From: Pseudomonas farsensis
GTDB lineage: Bacteria > Pseudomonadota > Gammaproteobacteria > Pseudomonadales > Pseudomonadaceae
Direction: 5' to 3'
DNA: 64,000 bases
Assembly: GCF_014268805.2 (NCBI RefSeq)
Contig: NZ_JABWRF020000001.1
Span: 310,001-374,000, forward strand
The position numbers and the translations under genes were made by a program. Of the stretch, positions 8,740 to 18,969 are shown one piece after another. Position 1 is the stretch's first letter. Every line of letters begins with the position of its first letter. The notes under the pieces were generated by a model. That model searched no databases. It saw nothing but the letters and a program-made list of their open reading frames with translations, and was not told the origin of the DNA.

Positions 8740-9897
8740 TCAGGAAGCCACCGCCTCAGCCGGCGACACGATGCTGGTCTTGGCCCCGCGTGAACGCCCG
8801 GAGCTCAGGTAAGCAGCAATCGACTCCTGGGTCACCTCGCCAAGGAACACCTGGTCGGCATCCAGCACCGGCAGCCAGGCGCGGTTGAACTCGTACATGC
8901 GCGACAGCAGGATGCGCAAATGCTCGTCGTGCGACGCCGTGGCGTTGAACGGGCGCAGGAAATCGGCACAGGTGCCCTGCTGGCGGTGCATGTCGCGACG
9001 GCGCACATAACCCAAGGCCTTGTTCTGCTCGTCGGTGACCACCACATAACGGCGGTCATGCTCATCGAGCAGCTCCAAGGCATCGCTGACCGGCGTTTGC
9101 GGGCTGACCGACGGCGCGTTGTCGGCAGCGTCTTCGGCGCGCACCAGCAGCAGGCGCTTGAGGGTGCTGTCCTGGCCGACGAAGTTGCTTACAAAATCAT
9201 CCACCGGGTGTGCCAGCAGCGTGTCCGGGTGGTCCAGCTGCAGCAGTTTGCCAGCGCGGAAGATGGCGATCTTGTCGCCCAGTTTTATGGCCTCGTCGAT
9301 GTCGTGGCTGACCATGATGACGGTCTTGTTCAGCGCCCGCTGCATCTCGAAGAACTCGTTCTGGATCATCTCGCGGTTGATCGGGTCGACCGCACCGAAT
9401 GGCTCGTCCATCAGCAGTACCGGGGCCTCCGCCGCCAGGGCGCGGATCACGCCGATACGCTGCTGCTGGCCACCGGACAGCTCGCGCGGGTAACGCTGCA
9501 GGTACTGCTTGGGTTCGAGCTTGATCATGTGCATCAGCTCGCGGGCACGGTCGTGGCAGCGTTTCTTGTCCCAGCCCAGAAGGCGCGGCACCACGGTGAT
9601 GTTCTCCTCGATGGTCATGTTGGGGAACAGGCCGATCTGCTGGATCACGTAGCCGATGTGGCGACGCAGGGTCACCTCATCCAGGGCGCTGGTGTCTTCG
9701 CCATTGATGAACACTTGGCCCGAGGTCGGCGTGATCAGGCGGTTGATCATCTTCAGTGTGGTGCTCTTGCCACAGCCCGATGGGCCGAGGAAGGTGCAGA
9801 TTTCGCCTTCGTTGACCGTCAGGCTGACGGCGTCCACGGCTTTGACGTCTTTGCCGTTGACGTTGAAGGTCTTGCTGAGGTTCTTGAGTTCGATCAT
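8740..9897 (-). CDS. Osmoprotectant (betaine/choline-type) ABC transporter ATP-binding protein
   Basis: A 385-residue ATPase of the OpuCA/OsmV family that drives uptake of glycine betaine-like compounds. Walker A is GPSGCGKST (38-46), the ABC signature LSGGQQQR (140-147) and Walker B LLMDEP (161-166). Residues from about 250 onward form the paired CBS region typical of OpuA/OpuC ATPases, which senses ionic strength in characterised relatives. The start overlaps the permease stop by four bases (ATGA). It is the last gene of a four-gene operon. The exact substrate among betaine, carnitine and choline cannot be read from the sequence. Confidence 0.93.
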   Translation of the reverse strand: MIELKNLSKTFNVNGKDVKAVDAVSLTVNEGEICTFLGPSGCGKSTTLKMINRLITPTSGQVFINGEDTSALDEVTLRRHIGYVIQQIGLFPNMTIEENITVVPRLLGWDKKRCHDRARELMHMIKLEPKQYLQRYPRELSGGQQQRIGVIRALAAEAPVLLMDEPFGAVDPINREMIQNEFFEMQRALNKTVIMVSHDIDEAIKLGDKIAIFRAGKLLQLDHPDTLLAHPVDDFVSNFVGQDSTLKRLLLVRAEDAADNAPSVSPQTPVSDALELLDEHDRRYVVVTDEQNKALGYVRRRDMHRQQGTCADFLRPFNATASHDEHLRILLSRMYEFNRAWLPVLDADQVFLGEVTQESIAAYLSSGRSRGAKTSIVSPAEAVAS

Positions 9898-10547
9898 GAG
9901 CGCAGTCCTTCTGGAGTCAGGGCACGTTGCAGGGTTTGCAGCAGCAGGTCGGCGATGATGGCCAGCAGGCTCACCAGTACGGCGCCGACCAGCAGCATCG
10001 ACATGTCGCTGCGGCTGATGGAGGTCAGAATGAGCACACCCAGGCCGCCGGCGCCGATGGTCGCGGCGATGGTCATCACGCCGATGTTCATCACCACGGC
10101 GGTACGCACGCCGGCGAGGATCACCGGTACTGCAATGGGCAACTCGACCATGCGCAGGCGCTGGCCGAAGGTCATGCCGATGCCGCGCGCCGCTTCACGG
10201 ATGCCGGGCTCGACGCTGGTCAGCGCCAGGTAGGTGTTGCGCAGGATTGGCAGCAATGAATAAAGGAACACCGCCGTGATCGCCGGCAGCGGCCCGAGGC
10301 CCTGGCCGAACTTGCTGTAGAACGGCAGCAGCAGGCCGAACAAGGCAATCGAGGGGATGGTCAGCAGCACCGTGGCGCTGGCCTGCAGCGGGCCGGCAAC
10401 GGCGGGGAAGCGGGTCATCAGAATGCCCAGCGGCACGCCTACCAGAATCGCCAGGGTGACCGCGACGCCAACCAGCATGATGTGTTGCCAGGTCAGTTGC
10501 AGCACCTGGGCCCAGTCCAGATGGGCGAAGGTATTGAGCAAGCTCAT
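9894..10547 (-). CDS. Osmoprotectant ABC transporter permease (OpuCB/OsmW type)
   Basis: A 217-residue inner-membrane permease with about five to six hydrophobic segments. It carries the EAA loop of binding-protein-dependent importers (EAARGIGMTFGQRLRMVELP). It overlaps both neighbours by four bases, the usual sign of translational coupling. With the second permease in the operon it should form a heterodimeric channel. Confidence 0.92.
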   Translation of the reverse strand: MSLLNTFAHLDWAQVLQLTWQHIMLVGVAVTLAILVGVPLGILMTRFPAVAGPLQASATVLLTIPSIALFGLLLPFYSKFGQGLGPLPAITAVFLYSLLPILRNTYLALTSVEPGIREAARGIGMTFGQRLRMVELPIAVPVILAGVRTAVVMNIGVMTIAATIGAGGLGVLILTSISRSDMSMLLVGAVLVSLLAIIADLLLQTLQRALTPEGLRS

Positions 10548-11455
10548 GGCTGTGCCTCCTTCAGCGGGTGTTCGCGCAAAAATGCTGCGGCCACGGCAGT
10601 GGGGTTCTGGTGTTCGACATCCACCTTGGCGTTGAGCTGGCGCATGGTTTCGTCATCGAGCTGCTCGGCCAACGGCTTGAGCAGTGCGGCCAGTTGCGGG
10701 TTGGCGTCGAGCACTTGCTTGCGCACCACGGGGGCTGCGGTGTAGTCGGGGAAGTAATGCTTGTCGTCTTCGAGCAGTTTCAGCTCGAAGGCGTTCAGGC
10801 GCCCGTCGGTGGTGTACACAAGGCCTGCGAACACTTGGTTGTTGTGCATCGCGGTGTAGACAAGGCCGGCATCCATCTGGCGGATGTTCGGGCGGCCCAC
10901 TTGCAAGTCGTACATCTGCTTCAGGCCCACCAGGCCATCCGGGCGGTTGGCGAACTCGGTGTCCAGCGCCACCAGGTGGTTGCGCTCGCGTTCGTCACGC
11001 AGCACCTGGTTGAGGTCGCTGATGGTGTTGACCTGCGGGTAGGCCTTGGCGACTTCCTTGGGCAAGCCCAGGGCGTAGGTGTTGCTGAACTTGGAGGGCG
11101 TCAGCCAGATCAGGCCTTTCTGCGCATCCAGCGCCTTGACCCGTGCATAGGTCGCTTCGGCGCTGGGCATGCGCTCTTCGATGTGGTTGTAGGACACCAG
11201 CGACACGCCGGTGTATTCCCACATCAGGTCGAGCTGGCCGGTTTCCTGGGCCTGGCGGGCAATGTTGCTGCCAAGGCCTGAGGTCACGCGCACATCGAAG
11301 CCGTTGGCGCGCAGGTACTGGGCGGTGATTTCGGCCAGCACGGTCTGTTCGGTGAACACCCGCGCGCCGATGCGCACCAGCGGTTTTTCGGCTGCCTGGG
11401 CAAAACCTGCATATAGCAAGGCCGCGCCCAGCAGCAGGGCGATTGTCTTTTTCAT
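10544..11455 (-). CDS. Osmoprotectant ABC transporter substrate-binding protein
   Basis: A 303-residue periplasmic binding protein of the OsmF/OpuCC (OpuAC) family. The ATG at 11455 opens a signal peptide ending around residue 21 (YAGFAQA/AEKP). The mature part begins VRIGARVFTEQTVLAEI, close to other choline/betaine binders, and includes MWEYTGVS. The same reading frame stays open for about 230 codons upstream of the start. That part overlaps the preceding permease gene in another frame and is not coding. It sits between the two permease genes. Confidence 0.92.
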   Translation of the reverse strand: MKKTIALLLGAALLYAGFAQAAEKPLVRIGARVFTEQTVLAEITAQYLRANGFDVRVTSGLGSNIARQAQETGQLDLMWEYTGVSLVSYNHIEERMPSAEATYARVKALDAQKGLIWLTPSKFSNTYALGLPKEVAKAYPQVNTISDLNQVLRDERERNHLVALDTEFANRPDGLVGLKQMYDLQVGRPNIRQMDAGLVYTAMHNNQVFAGLVYTTDGRLNAFELKLLEDDKHYFPDYTAAPVVRKQVLDANPQLAALLKPLAEQLDDETMRQLNAKVDVEHQNPTAVAAAFLREHPLKEAQP

Positions 11456-11469
11456 GCTTTGCCTCTCGG

Positions 11470-12183
11470 TTATTGGGCCAGGCCACGTTCCAGCCAGCGC
11501 TTGCTGGAGAAACTCACCAACGCATCCAGTGCCAGCGCCAGCAGCGCCGTACAGGCCGCGCCAAGCAGCAACTGCGGTTGGTTGTTCAAGGCAATGCCGG
11601 GGAAGATCAGGCTGCCCAGGCTGTTGGCACCAATCAGAAACGCCAGTGGCGCAGTACCCACGTTCAGCGCCAGCGCCACGCGCACGCCGCCGACGATGAT
11701 CGGCACCGCATTGGGCAATTCCACCTGCCACAGTTGCTGGCGCGGGGTCATGCCGATGCCGGTGGCGGCTTCCTTGAGCGAGGCGGGGACGTTTTTCAGG
11801 CCTTCGTAGGTGTTGCGCACGATAGGCAGCAATGAGGCGAGGAACAGGGCGAAGATCGCAGGGCCTGCGCCGATGCCCAGAATGCTCAGGGCGATGGCCA
11901 GAACGGCCAAGGGAGGAATGGTGTTGCCAACGTTGAACAACTGCATGAAACGCTCGGCTTTGTCGACCCGGTGCGGTCGACTCAGGGCAATGCCGGCAGG
12001 GATGCCCACGGCGAGCGCCGCCGCCATCGAAGCCAGCACCAGAACCAGGTGCGCTTGCAGATAGAAAGCCAGATCGTCGCGATAACGCACGATCGTGTCG
12101 ATGCCGATCCAGTGGATCAGCAGGGCCAGGATGACGAGCACGGTGGCACATCCCAACAGCCCTTTACCGTAGCGTTTAGCCAC
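11470..12183 (-). CDS. Osmoprotectant ABC transporter permease (OpuCD/OsmY type)
   Basis: Inner-membrane permease of about 237 residues, first gene of the operon. A GTG at 12183 is chosen because AAGGAG lies seven bases before it; an upstream TTG lacks a site. The protein has an N-terminal membrane anchor, several further helices and the EAA motif (EAATGIGMTPRQQLWQVELP). The binding-protein gene follows after 14 bases. The operon is probably osmotically regulated, but no specific operator could be assigned upstream. Confidence 0.9.
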   Translation of the reverse strand: MAKRYGKGLLGCATVLVILALLIHWIGIDTIVRYRDDLAFYLQAHLVLVLASMAAALAVGIPAGIALSRPHRVDKAERFMQLFNVGNTIPPLAVLAIALSILGIGAGPAIFALFLASLLPIVRNTYEGLKNVPASLKEAATGIGMTPRQQLWQVELPNAVPIIVGGVRVALALNVGTAPLAFLIGANSLGSLIFPGIALNNQPQLLLGAACTALLALALDALVSFSSKRWLERGLAQ

Positions 12184-12586
12184 AGGCGGACTCCTTGTGT
12201 TGTCGGCGAGCACACTTCTTGGTAGCCGGCCAATGCTGGCGGCGGGTGGTGTGTTCGCGAGTAGCAGCATGATGCAAGCCGAAGGCTGCGATCAGGCCAT
12301 GAGCCGAACCCCGTCGGGCCCGAAATGCTGATGAAACCAATCCCCAACCGAAGCGGGTTGCAGGGGAGTGGACGTCTCCTGGGGCGCAAAGGTTCCCATC
12401 TGAGGCGGCATTTGGCCAGTGTTAATCACTGGGGGTGGGGAAAATTCACACGAGAATCAAGCGTAAAACCTACATCATGGCGCTGAATTGTCTGCTATCG
12501 ACCGACCTGCGTTGATAGGCAAAATTTCCCGGTCGATTTCTTTAAGTATTCGCTTGAGGGAATATTCATCTGGAGGTATTTTGTCG
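12184..12586. other. Intergenic region between the osmoprotectant operon and the toxin gene
   Basis: No gene is supported here. The promoters of the divergent osmoprotectant and toxin-antitoxin operons must lie in it. A 17-base dyad at 12416-12432 (CCAGTG, five bases, CACTGG) is a candidate operator for either side. TGGAGG at 12571-12576 is the ribosome-binding site of the toxin gene. Confidence 0.5.
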
Positions 12587-12952
12587 GTGTGGACGATTAG
12601 ATTCTGTGAGGAGTTCATCACTGAGTTCGATGCGTTGAGCGAAAGTACTCAGGATCGAATGTTGGGCTACCTACGGTTACTCCAGTCCTCAGGACCTGAG
12701 CTCGGTCGCCCTTATGTCGATACGCTTAATGGCTCTCGGCATTCGAACATGAAAGAGCTGAGGATCACCGAGCGAGCTGCAGTCTGGAGGATTGCGTTTG
12801 CATTCGACCCGAATCGGCATGCAGTCCTATTGGTGGCAGGCGACAAGGGTGGCCTGAAAGAACAGCGGTTCTATCAGGGGCTCATCAGGCGTGCAGATGC
12901 TCGTTTTGACAAGTACCTGTCCAAAGGAGAAAGCGATGTCCAAGACACTTGA
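12587..12952 (+). CDS. RelE/HigB-like toxin (phage Gp49-like family)
   Basis: About 121 residues of the HigB/DUF891 branch of RelE-type mRNA interferases. The family pattern is visible: NMKELRITERAAVWRIAF, then AVLLVAGDKGG and a C-terminal RFYQGLIRRADARFDKYL. The proposed start is GTG at 12587, ten bases after GGAGG; a TTG at 12581 is also possible. The antitoxin gene starts 17 bases before this gene ends, the toxin-first order typical of higBA. The pair lies between two housekeeping loci, as expected of a small mobile insert. The target of cleavage is inferred from the family only. Confidence 0.85.
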   Translation: MWTIRFCEEFITEFDALSESTQDRMLGYLRLLQSSGPELGRPYVDTLNGSRHSNMKELRITERAAVWRIAFAFDPNRHAVLLVAGDKGGLKEQRFYQGLIRRADARFDKYLSKGESDVQDT

Positions 12953-13265
12953 TGAGGTCATAAACGGGTTGCCCCCTGAACGCAGGGAGCGAGTCGAACA
13001 GTTGGGCTGCCAGTTGATCCGTGAAGAATTGACACTTCAGGCATTGCGAAGACAACTTGAATTCACTCAGGAAGGTTTGGCTGAGCGCCTGGACACGCGC
13101 CAGGGCACGATCTCCAAAGTGGAGAAACGCAATGACATGCTGATTTCGACCTTGCGCAGCTATGTGGAGGCACTGGGCGGTACGTTGGAGCTGATTGCGC
13201 ACATGCCTGGCCGCCCGCCGGTCAGGCTTGATGGGTTTAGCGAGGAGCGGGCAAAACGCGCTTAA
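12936..13265 (+). CDS. XRE-family antitoxin (HigA-like)
   Basis: A 109-residue DNA-binding antitoxin. The ATG at 12936 follows AAAGGAGA. A helix-turn-helix lies at about residues 40-75 (QEGLAERLDTRQGTISKVEK), followed by a helical tail (LRSYVEALGGTLELIA) common in XRE antitoxins. It is expected to bind the upstream toxin and repress the operon promoter. It overlaps the toxin gene by 17 bases. Confidence 0.88.
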   Translation: MSKTLDEVINGLPPERRERVEQLGCQLIREELTLQALRRQLEFTQEGLAERLDTRQGTISKVEKRNDMLISTLRSYVEALGGTLELIAHMPGRPPVRLDGFSEERAKRA

Positions 13266-13277
13266 TCTCCCACCATG

Positions 13278-13327
13278 ACCAAAGGCCGGGGATCTGGTTT
13301 TGGTCCCCGTACAACTTCGGGTATGAT
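13278..13327 (+). promoter_or_regulatory. Dyad and prfC promoter
   Basis: A dyad of GACCAAA (13278-13284) and TTTGGTC (13299-13305) may end the antitoxin transcript. Its right half overlaps a -35-like TTGGTC, which is followed after 16-17 bases by TATGAT (13322-13327). This gives a sigma-70-type promoter about 35 bases upstream of the prfC start. Confidence 0.6.
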
Positions 13328-13365
13328 ACGGCCCCATTTTTAATCCCCCAGTCAGGCGATTTCCC

Positions 13366-14949
<1,584 letters not shown>

Positions 14950-14999
14950 CAGCAGTTTTGTAGAGATTCCATGGTTTCAGGCAATTTGCTTTTGATTGT

Positions 15000-15112
15000 G
15001 TAGGAGCGGCCTTGTGTCGCGAAAGGGCTGCGTAGCAGCCCCAATAATTTTGCTTGAGACCGAGATCCTGGGGCTGCTACGCAGCCCTTTCGCGACACAA
15101 GGCCGCTCCTAC
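15000..15112. repeat. Perfect 43-bp inverted repeat (REP-type element)
   Basis: Arms at 15000-15042 and 15070-15112 are exact complements, with a 27-base loop. Each begins GTAGGAGCGGCC and ends in GCTGCGTAGCAGCCCC, itself a dyad. It is a long REP pair between prfC and the convergent potF-like gene, where it can end both transcripts. Confidence 0.9.
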
Positions 15113-15183
15113 AGAAAGCCGCGCCCAGCCGCAATGGCAATCCACTCACCACAGCCTGAGCAGGCCCTGCTCCATCTTGCCCC

Positions 15184-16263
15184 TCAATTGCCGGCCTTGA
15201 TGCTGGTCCATATCCGCGTACGTACACGGTCGATCTTGGCCGGCATCGCTTCCAGCGCATACAGCTTGCCCAGCTCCTGATCCGTTGGGTAAATCATCGT
15301 GTTGTGCTTGAGCGCCGGGTCTACCAGCGCGTCTGCTTGCTGGTTGCCGTTGGCGTATTGCACGAAGTCACTGATGCCCGCCATCACCTCCGGCTGCAAC
15401 AGGTAGTTCATGTAGGCGTAACCGGCTTTCTCATTCGGCGCATCGGCCGGCATCGCGACCATGTCGAACCACATCGGCGCGCCTTCCTTGGGGATGGTGT
15501 AACCCACCTTGACCCCGTTCTTCGCCTCTTCGGCGCGGTTCTTCGCCTGCAACACATCCCCCGAGAAGCCCACCACCACACAGATATCGCCGTTGGCCAG
15601 GTCGCCTGTGTACTTCGAGGAATGGAAGTAGCTGATGTACGGGCGCACCTTCATCAGCAGCGCCTTGGCCTTTTCATAGTCGGCCGGGTTCTGGCTGTGG
15701 GGCGGCAAGCCCAGGTAGTTCAGGGCAATCGGCAGCAGCTCCGGGCCGTTGTCGAGCACCGCCACTCCGCAGCTTTTCAGCTTGCTCATGTATTCGGGCT
15801 TGAATATCAAATCCCACGAGTCCACCGGCGCGTTGTCGCCCAGCACCGCCTTGACCTTGTCGATGTTGTAGCCGATGCCGGTGCTGCCCCACAGGTACGG
15901 GAAGCCGTACTGGTTGCCAGGGTCGTTCACTTCCAGCGCCTTGAGCAGCACGGGGTTGAGGTTCTTCCAGTTGGGCAACTGGCTCTTGTCGAGCTTCTTC
16001 AGGGCCTTGCCCTGGATCTGCCGGGCCATGAAGTGGTTGGACGGGAATACCACGTCGTAGCCCGAGTTACCCGTCATCAGCTTGCCGTCGAGGGTCTCGT
16101 TGCTGTCGTAGACGTCGTAGGTCGGGATGATGCCGGTGGCCTGCTGGAAGTTCTTCAGCGTGTCAGGGGCGACGTAGCTCGACCAGTTGTAGATCTTTAC
16201 CGATTCGGCGGCGCCGGCCACGCTTGCGGCCAGCATCAGGGGAGCGAGAACGAGTGTGCGCAT
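15184..16263 (-). CDS. Polyamine ABC transporter periplasmic binding protein (PotF/SpuD family)
   Basis: A 359-residue periplasmic binding protein for putrescine/spermidine-type ligands. It has a short signal peptide (cleavage near ASVAGA/AE) and the family opening YNWSSYVAP, with YDVYDSNE and GYDVVFPSNHFM. No permease or ATPase gene is adjacent, so it must share a transporter encoded elsewhere, or act as a sensor partner. It ends a minus-strand run of AraC-type regulator, amine oxidase and cupin genes, which supports a polyamine role. Ligand choice between putrescine and spermidine is not readable with confidence. Confidence 0.9.
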   Translation of the reverse strand: MRTLVLAPLMLAASVAGAAESVKIYNWSSYVAPDTLKNFQQATGIIPTYDVYDSNETLDGKLMTGNSGYDVVFPSNHFMARQIQGKALKKLDKSQLPNWKNLNPVLLKALEVNDPGNQYGFPYLWGSTGIGYNIDKVKAVLGDNAPVDSWDLIFKPEYMSKLKSCGVAVLDNGPELLPIALNYLGLPPHSQNPADYEKAKALLMKVRPYISYFHSSKYTGDLANGDICVVVGFSGDVLQAKNRAEEAKNGVKVGYTIPKEGAPMWFDMVAMPADAPNEKAGYAYMNYLLQPEVMAGISDFVQYANGNQQADALVDPALKHNTMIYPTDQELGKLYALEAMPAKIDRVRTRIWTSIKAGN

Positions 16264-16314
16264 GTCGGGGTACCTTGCTTTGTCTGTTGTTATCGAAGGC
16301 AGGCGATCAGCGGA

Positions 16315-16656
16315 TCAGAAAATCAATACGTAGGTCTTGCGCACGGTCTGTTCGATATCCCAGATGCCGGTGCTGTTGGCCGGTAGCATCAATGCGTCTC
16401 CGGCTTCTATGACCAGGGGCTCGCCACCGTCGGGGGTGAAGGTGCAGCGGCCCTTGATGAAATGGCAGAACTCCTGTTGCACGATCTGCCGGCGCCAGCG
16501 CCCTGGGGTGCACTCCCAGATGCCGGTTTCGACCCCGTCGCTGCGCTCGACGCAAGTGACTGACGTGACCGCGACCGGTTCGCCGAGCGGCACGGCTACC
16601 GGGTTGCTGCTGTCTAGCGTAACGCTGTCGGTGTGCTTGAACTGGGTGATGCTCAT
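16315..16656 (-). CDS. Small cupin protein (DUF861-like)
   Basis: A 113-residue single-domain cupin. The ATG at 16656 begins MSITQFKHTDSV. The fold is indicated by GIWECTPGRWRR, FCHFIKGRCTFTPDGG and EAGDALMLPANSTGIWDI. Similar cupins lie beside gamma-glutamyl-polyamine and amino-acid catabolic genes; their reaction is mostly unknown. It sits 32 bases after the oxidase gene and 51 before the binding-protein gene, so an operon is likely. Confidence 0.85.
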   Translation of the reverse strand: MSITQFKHTDSVTLDSSNPVAVPLGEPVAVTSVTCVERSDGVETGIWECTPGRWRRQIVQQEFCHFIKGRCTFTPDGGEPLVIEAGDALMLPANSTGIWDIEQTVRKTYVLIF

Positions 16657-16688
16657 GGCGATGGGCCCTGTGTGGAAATAACGGCAAG

Positions 16689-18095
16689 TCAGTGCATGAA
16701 GCCTTCCATGAAGTCGGCGACGCCGCTGGCCAGGCGTCGGCGCCACGGCGCGGTGGCCGGGTTGGCCAGGGTGCGGTCTTCGTGCACGAAGCTCTGGATG
16801 ATTGCGTTGTAGCCTAGCCAGCGGCAGGGCTCGGGCGGCCAGCTGGCCAGGCTCGACAGCGGACGGTTGTCGTATACCCAAGGCTGCGCGGTCAGTTCGT
16901 TGTGCTGGCCAAGAATCAACGCGGCCAAGGTGCGCCCGCCCAGGTTGGTGGCACCAACGCCTTCGCCGCCATAGCCGCCCGACAGGGCCAAACCGCGCTG
17001 CCGGTCGCATAGCATGTGCGGGTGGAAACGTCGGGCCATGCCCAGGTTGCCGCCCCAGGTGTGGGTGATGCGCACATGCCGCAGTTGCGGGAACAGCTCG
17101 CCGAACAGGTAGCGGCGCAGTTCCACTTCATGCTGCGCCAGGGTGAAGTCTTCGCGCAGGCGGCCGCCAAAACGGTAGCCACCCCGGGCGCCGAAGATCA
17201 GCCGGTTGTCGGCACTACGCTGGCCGTAGGTCACCTGGCGGCTGCTCTCGCTGAAGGCCTGGCCCTGGCTCAGGCCGATCTGTTCCCAGGTCGATTCGGG
17301 CAGCGGTTCGGTGGCCACCAGCAGGCTCTGCACCGGCAGTTGGTGGCGGCCCAGCGGCGGCAGGCTGGCGGCGTAGCCTTCGACGGCCGGCACCACCCAG
17401 TGGCTGCGGATACGCGCAAGTGGAGTGCGCACCTGGCCGGTTTGCCAGTCGATGGCCGGGGTGTTTTCGTAGATCGTCACGCCCATGCGTTCCACCACCC
17501 GTGCCAGGCCGCGCACCAGCTTGGCGGGTTGAATGGTGGCGGTGTGCGGGCTGTAGATCGCGCCATAGGGGTTGCTGATGCGCAGGTGTGCATCGAGTTG
17601 TTCAGGGCGCAGCCACTGGTAATCGTCCGGGGTCATGCCCTGGCGGTAAAGGTCATCGAGCCAGGCGCGCAGGCTGCGCTCCTGCTCGGGGTAGCGCGCC
17701 GCGCAGTACAGCACGCCGCCTTTGCGGTAGTCGCAGTCGATGCCCTCGCGCTGCAGTACCTGCTGGACCTCGTCGGGGATGCCATGCAGCAGGTCGATGC
17801 TGGCGCGGCGCTGGTGTGCCGACAAAGTGCCGAGCAGGCGGTTCTCGCCCAGCAGGTTGCCCATCAGCCAACCGCCGTTACGCCCCGAGGCGCCGAAGCC
17901 TGCGATATTGGCCTCGATCACCGCGATGTTCAGTTGCGGCGCCTGGCGCTTGAGATAATAGGCCGTCCACAGCCCGGTGTAGCCGGCGCCGATGATGCAC
18001 ACGTCGAGGTCCAGGTCCTGGCGCAGCGCCGGCCGCGCGCACAGCGGCTCATCGAGTTGGTCCATCCACAGGCTCAAGGTGCGCAGGGGTTGCAT
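16689..18095 (-). CDS. FAD-dependent amine oxidase (DAO family, PuuB-like)
   Basis: About 468 residues of the D-amino-acid-oxidase/glycine-oxidase superfamily, closest in appearance to gamma-glutamylputrescine oxidases. The dinucleotide-binding motif is DVCIIGAGYTG (31-41), and ASGRNGGWLMG follows near 75. The FAD-binding C-terminal stretch includes LSGGYGGEGVGATNLGG. The ATG at 18095 is preferred because GGAG lies nine bases upstream; a GTG five codons earlier is possible. Next to a PotF-like protein, it probably oxidises a polyamine or its gamma-glutamyl derivative, giving an aldehyde and hydrogen peroxide. Substrate is inferred from context. Confidence 0.87.
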   Translation of the reverse strand: MQPLRTLSLWMDQLDEPLCARPALRQDLDLDVCIIGAGYTGLWTAYYLKRQAPQLNIAVIEANIAGFGASGRNGGWLMGNLLGENRLLGTLSAHQRRASIDLLHGIPDEVQQVLQREGIDCDYRKGGVLYCAARYPEQERSLRAWLDDLYRQGMTPDDYQWLRPEQLDAHLRISNPYGAIYSPHTATIQPAKLVRGLARVVERMGVTIYENTPAIDWQTGQVRTPLARIRSHWVVPAVEGYAASLPPLGRHQLPVQSLLVATEPLPESTWEQIGLSQGQAFSESSRQVTYGQRSADNRLIFGARGGYRFGGRLREDFTLAQHEVELRRYLFGELFPQLRHVRITHTWGGNLGMARRFHPHMLCDRQRGLALSGGYGGEGVGATNLGGRTLAALILGQHNELTAQPWVYDNRPLSSLASWPPEPCRWLGYNAIIQSFVHEDRTLANPATAPWRRRLASGVADFMEGFMH

Positions 18096-18159
18096 CGGGG
18101 CGTGCTCCACATCGGTATCGGTCTGGGGACGATCCTAGTGAAGCGAAGCGGGGCCTGTC

Positions 18160-18969
18160 CTACGTGCGTGCACGCAGGGAAATCTGCTTGAGGTAGGCCT
18201 TGGGGGTCAGGCCTGTGTGCTCGCGAAATGCCTTGTAGAAGGCTGACAGCGAATTGAAACCTGCGCTGAATGCCAGGTCATCGATGGACGCCTCGCCACG
18301 GCCGTCGCCAACACTTGCCAACAGGTGCTGCAAGCGGGCCTGGTTGACGTAGCGATAGAAGCTCTGGCCCAGCACCTGGTTGAGCAGGTAGGAAATCTGG
18401 TTACGGCTGTAACCGCTCGCATCGGCCACCTGTTGCAGGTCGAGTTCCGGGTCCAGGTAGGGGCGTTGCTGGTGGAAGTAGTGTTCCAGGTCCTGGGCCA
18501 TGGTCGACAGCTGGCGCGGCGACAGGCCCAGGCGGCTGGTGGCCGGGCGCAAGCCGCCGGCGCTGGCACCCTTGCTGGCGTGGCGCACCAGCGTCGCGTA
18601 CTCGTTGACCCGCCAGATCAGGCCGTCCTTGACGGTAATCGCCTCGCTCGACTGGAACGCGGCCAGCCCGTCGCCGCCCTGCACGGTGACCTGGTACTGA
18701 ATGAACGCGGTGCAGCCATCGACGCGAATGCGGTCGCTGTGAACGATATCTTCGCCAGCCTCGTGGGGCAGGCAGGCGCGCACATAGTCGCGCAGCTCAT
18801 CGTAACCAAGCACGCGGTTCTGGAAGAAATCGTGGTACTGCACCTGGGGGTGGTAGAGCGCCATTACGCCGTCGAGGTCGCGGTGCTTCCAGCACAGGTG
18901 GTAGCGCAGCACGGTATCGGCGGTCAGCGGGGTTTGCCCGGGGCCGTCAGGGGGGAGGTCGCAGCTCAT
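18160..18969 (-). CDS. AraC-family regulator with N-terminal SnoaL/NTF2-like domain
   Basis: About 269 residues. The C-terminal ~110 residues hold two AraC helix-turn-helix units (LQQVADASGYSRNQISYLL and IDDLAFSAGFNSLSAFYKAF). The first ~130 residues look like an NTF2/SnoaL-type ligand domain (ADTVLRYHLCWKHRDLDG, YHPQVQYHDFF) in place of the usual cupin arm. The ATG at 18969 gives a sensible N-terminus, although its ribosome site is weak. It starts the minus-strand run leading to the oxidase, cupin and PotF-like genes and probably regulates them, with a polyamine-derived signal as inferred ligand. Confidence 0.82.
   Translation of the reverse strand: MSCDLPPDGPGQTPLTADTVLRYHLCWKHRDLDGVMALYHPQVQYHDFFQNRVLGYDELRDYVRACLPHEAGEDIVHSDRIRVDGCTAFIQYQVTVQGGDGLAAFQSSEAITVKDGLIWRVNEYATLVRHASKGASAGGLRPATSRLGLSPRQLSTMAQDLEHYFHQQRPYLDPELDLQQVADASGYSRNQISYLLNQVLGQSFYRYVNQARLQHLLASVGDGRGEASIDDLAFSAGFNSLSAFYKAFREHTGLTPKAYLKQISLRART

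Noticed and set aside
11456..12151. N-terminal extension of the osmoprotectant binding protein by over 200 codons
   Set aside because: The extension overlaps the permease gene in another frame. The internal ATG at 11455 opens a perfect signal peptide.
15000..15112. Attachment site or integron-like element
   Set aside because: There is no integrase, tRNA or cassette nearby. A REP-type element explains the symmetry better.
16690..17010. Upstream extension of the cupin protein
   Set aside because: It overlaps the oxidase gene in another frame. ATG 16656 gives the standard cupin length.
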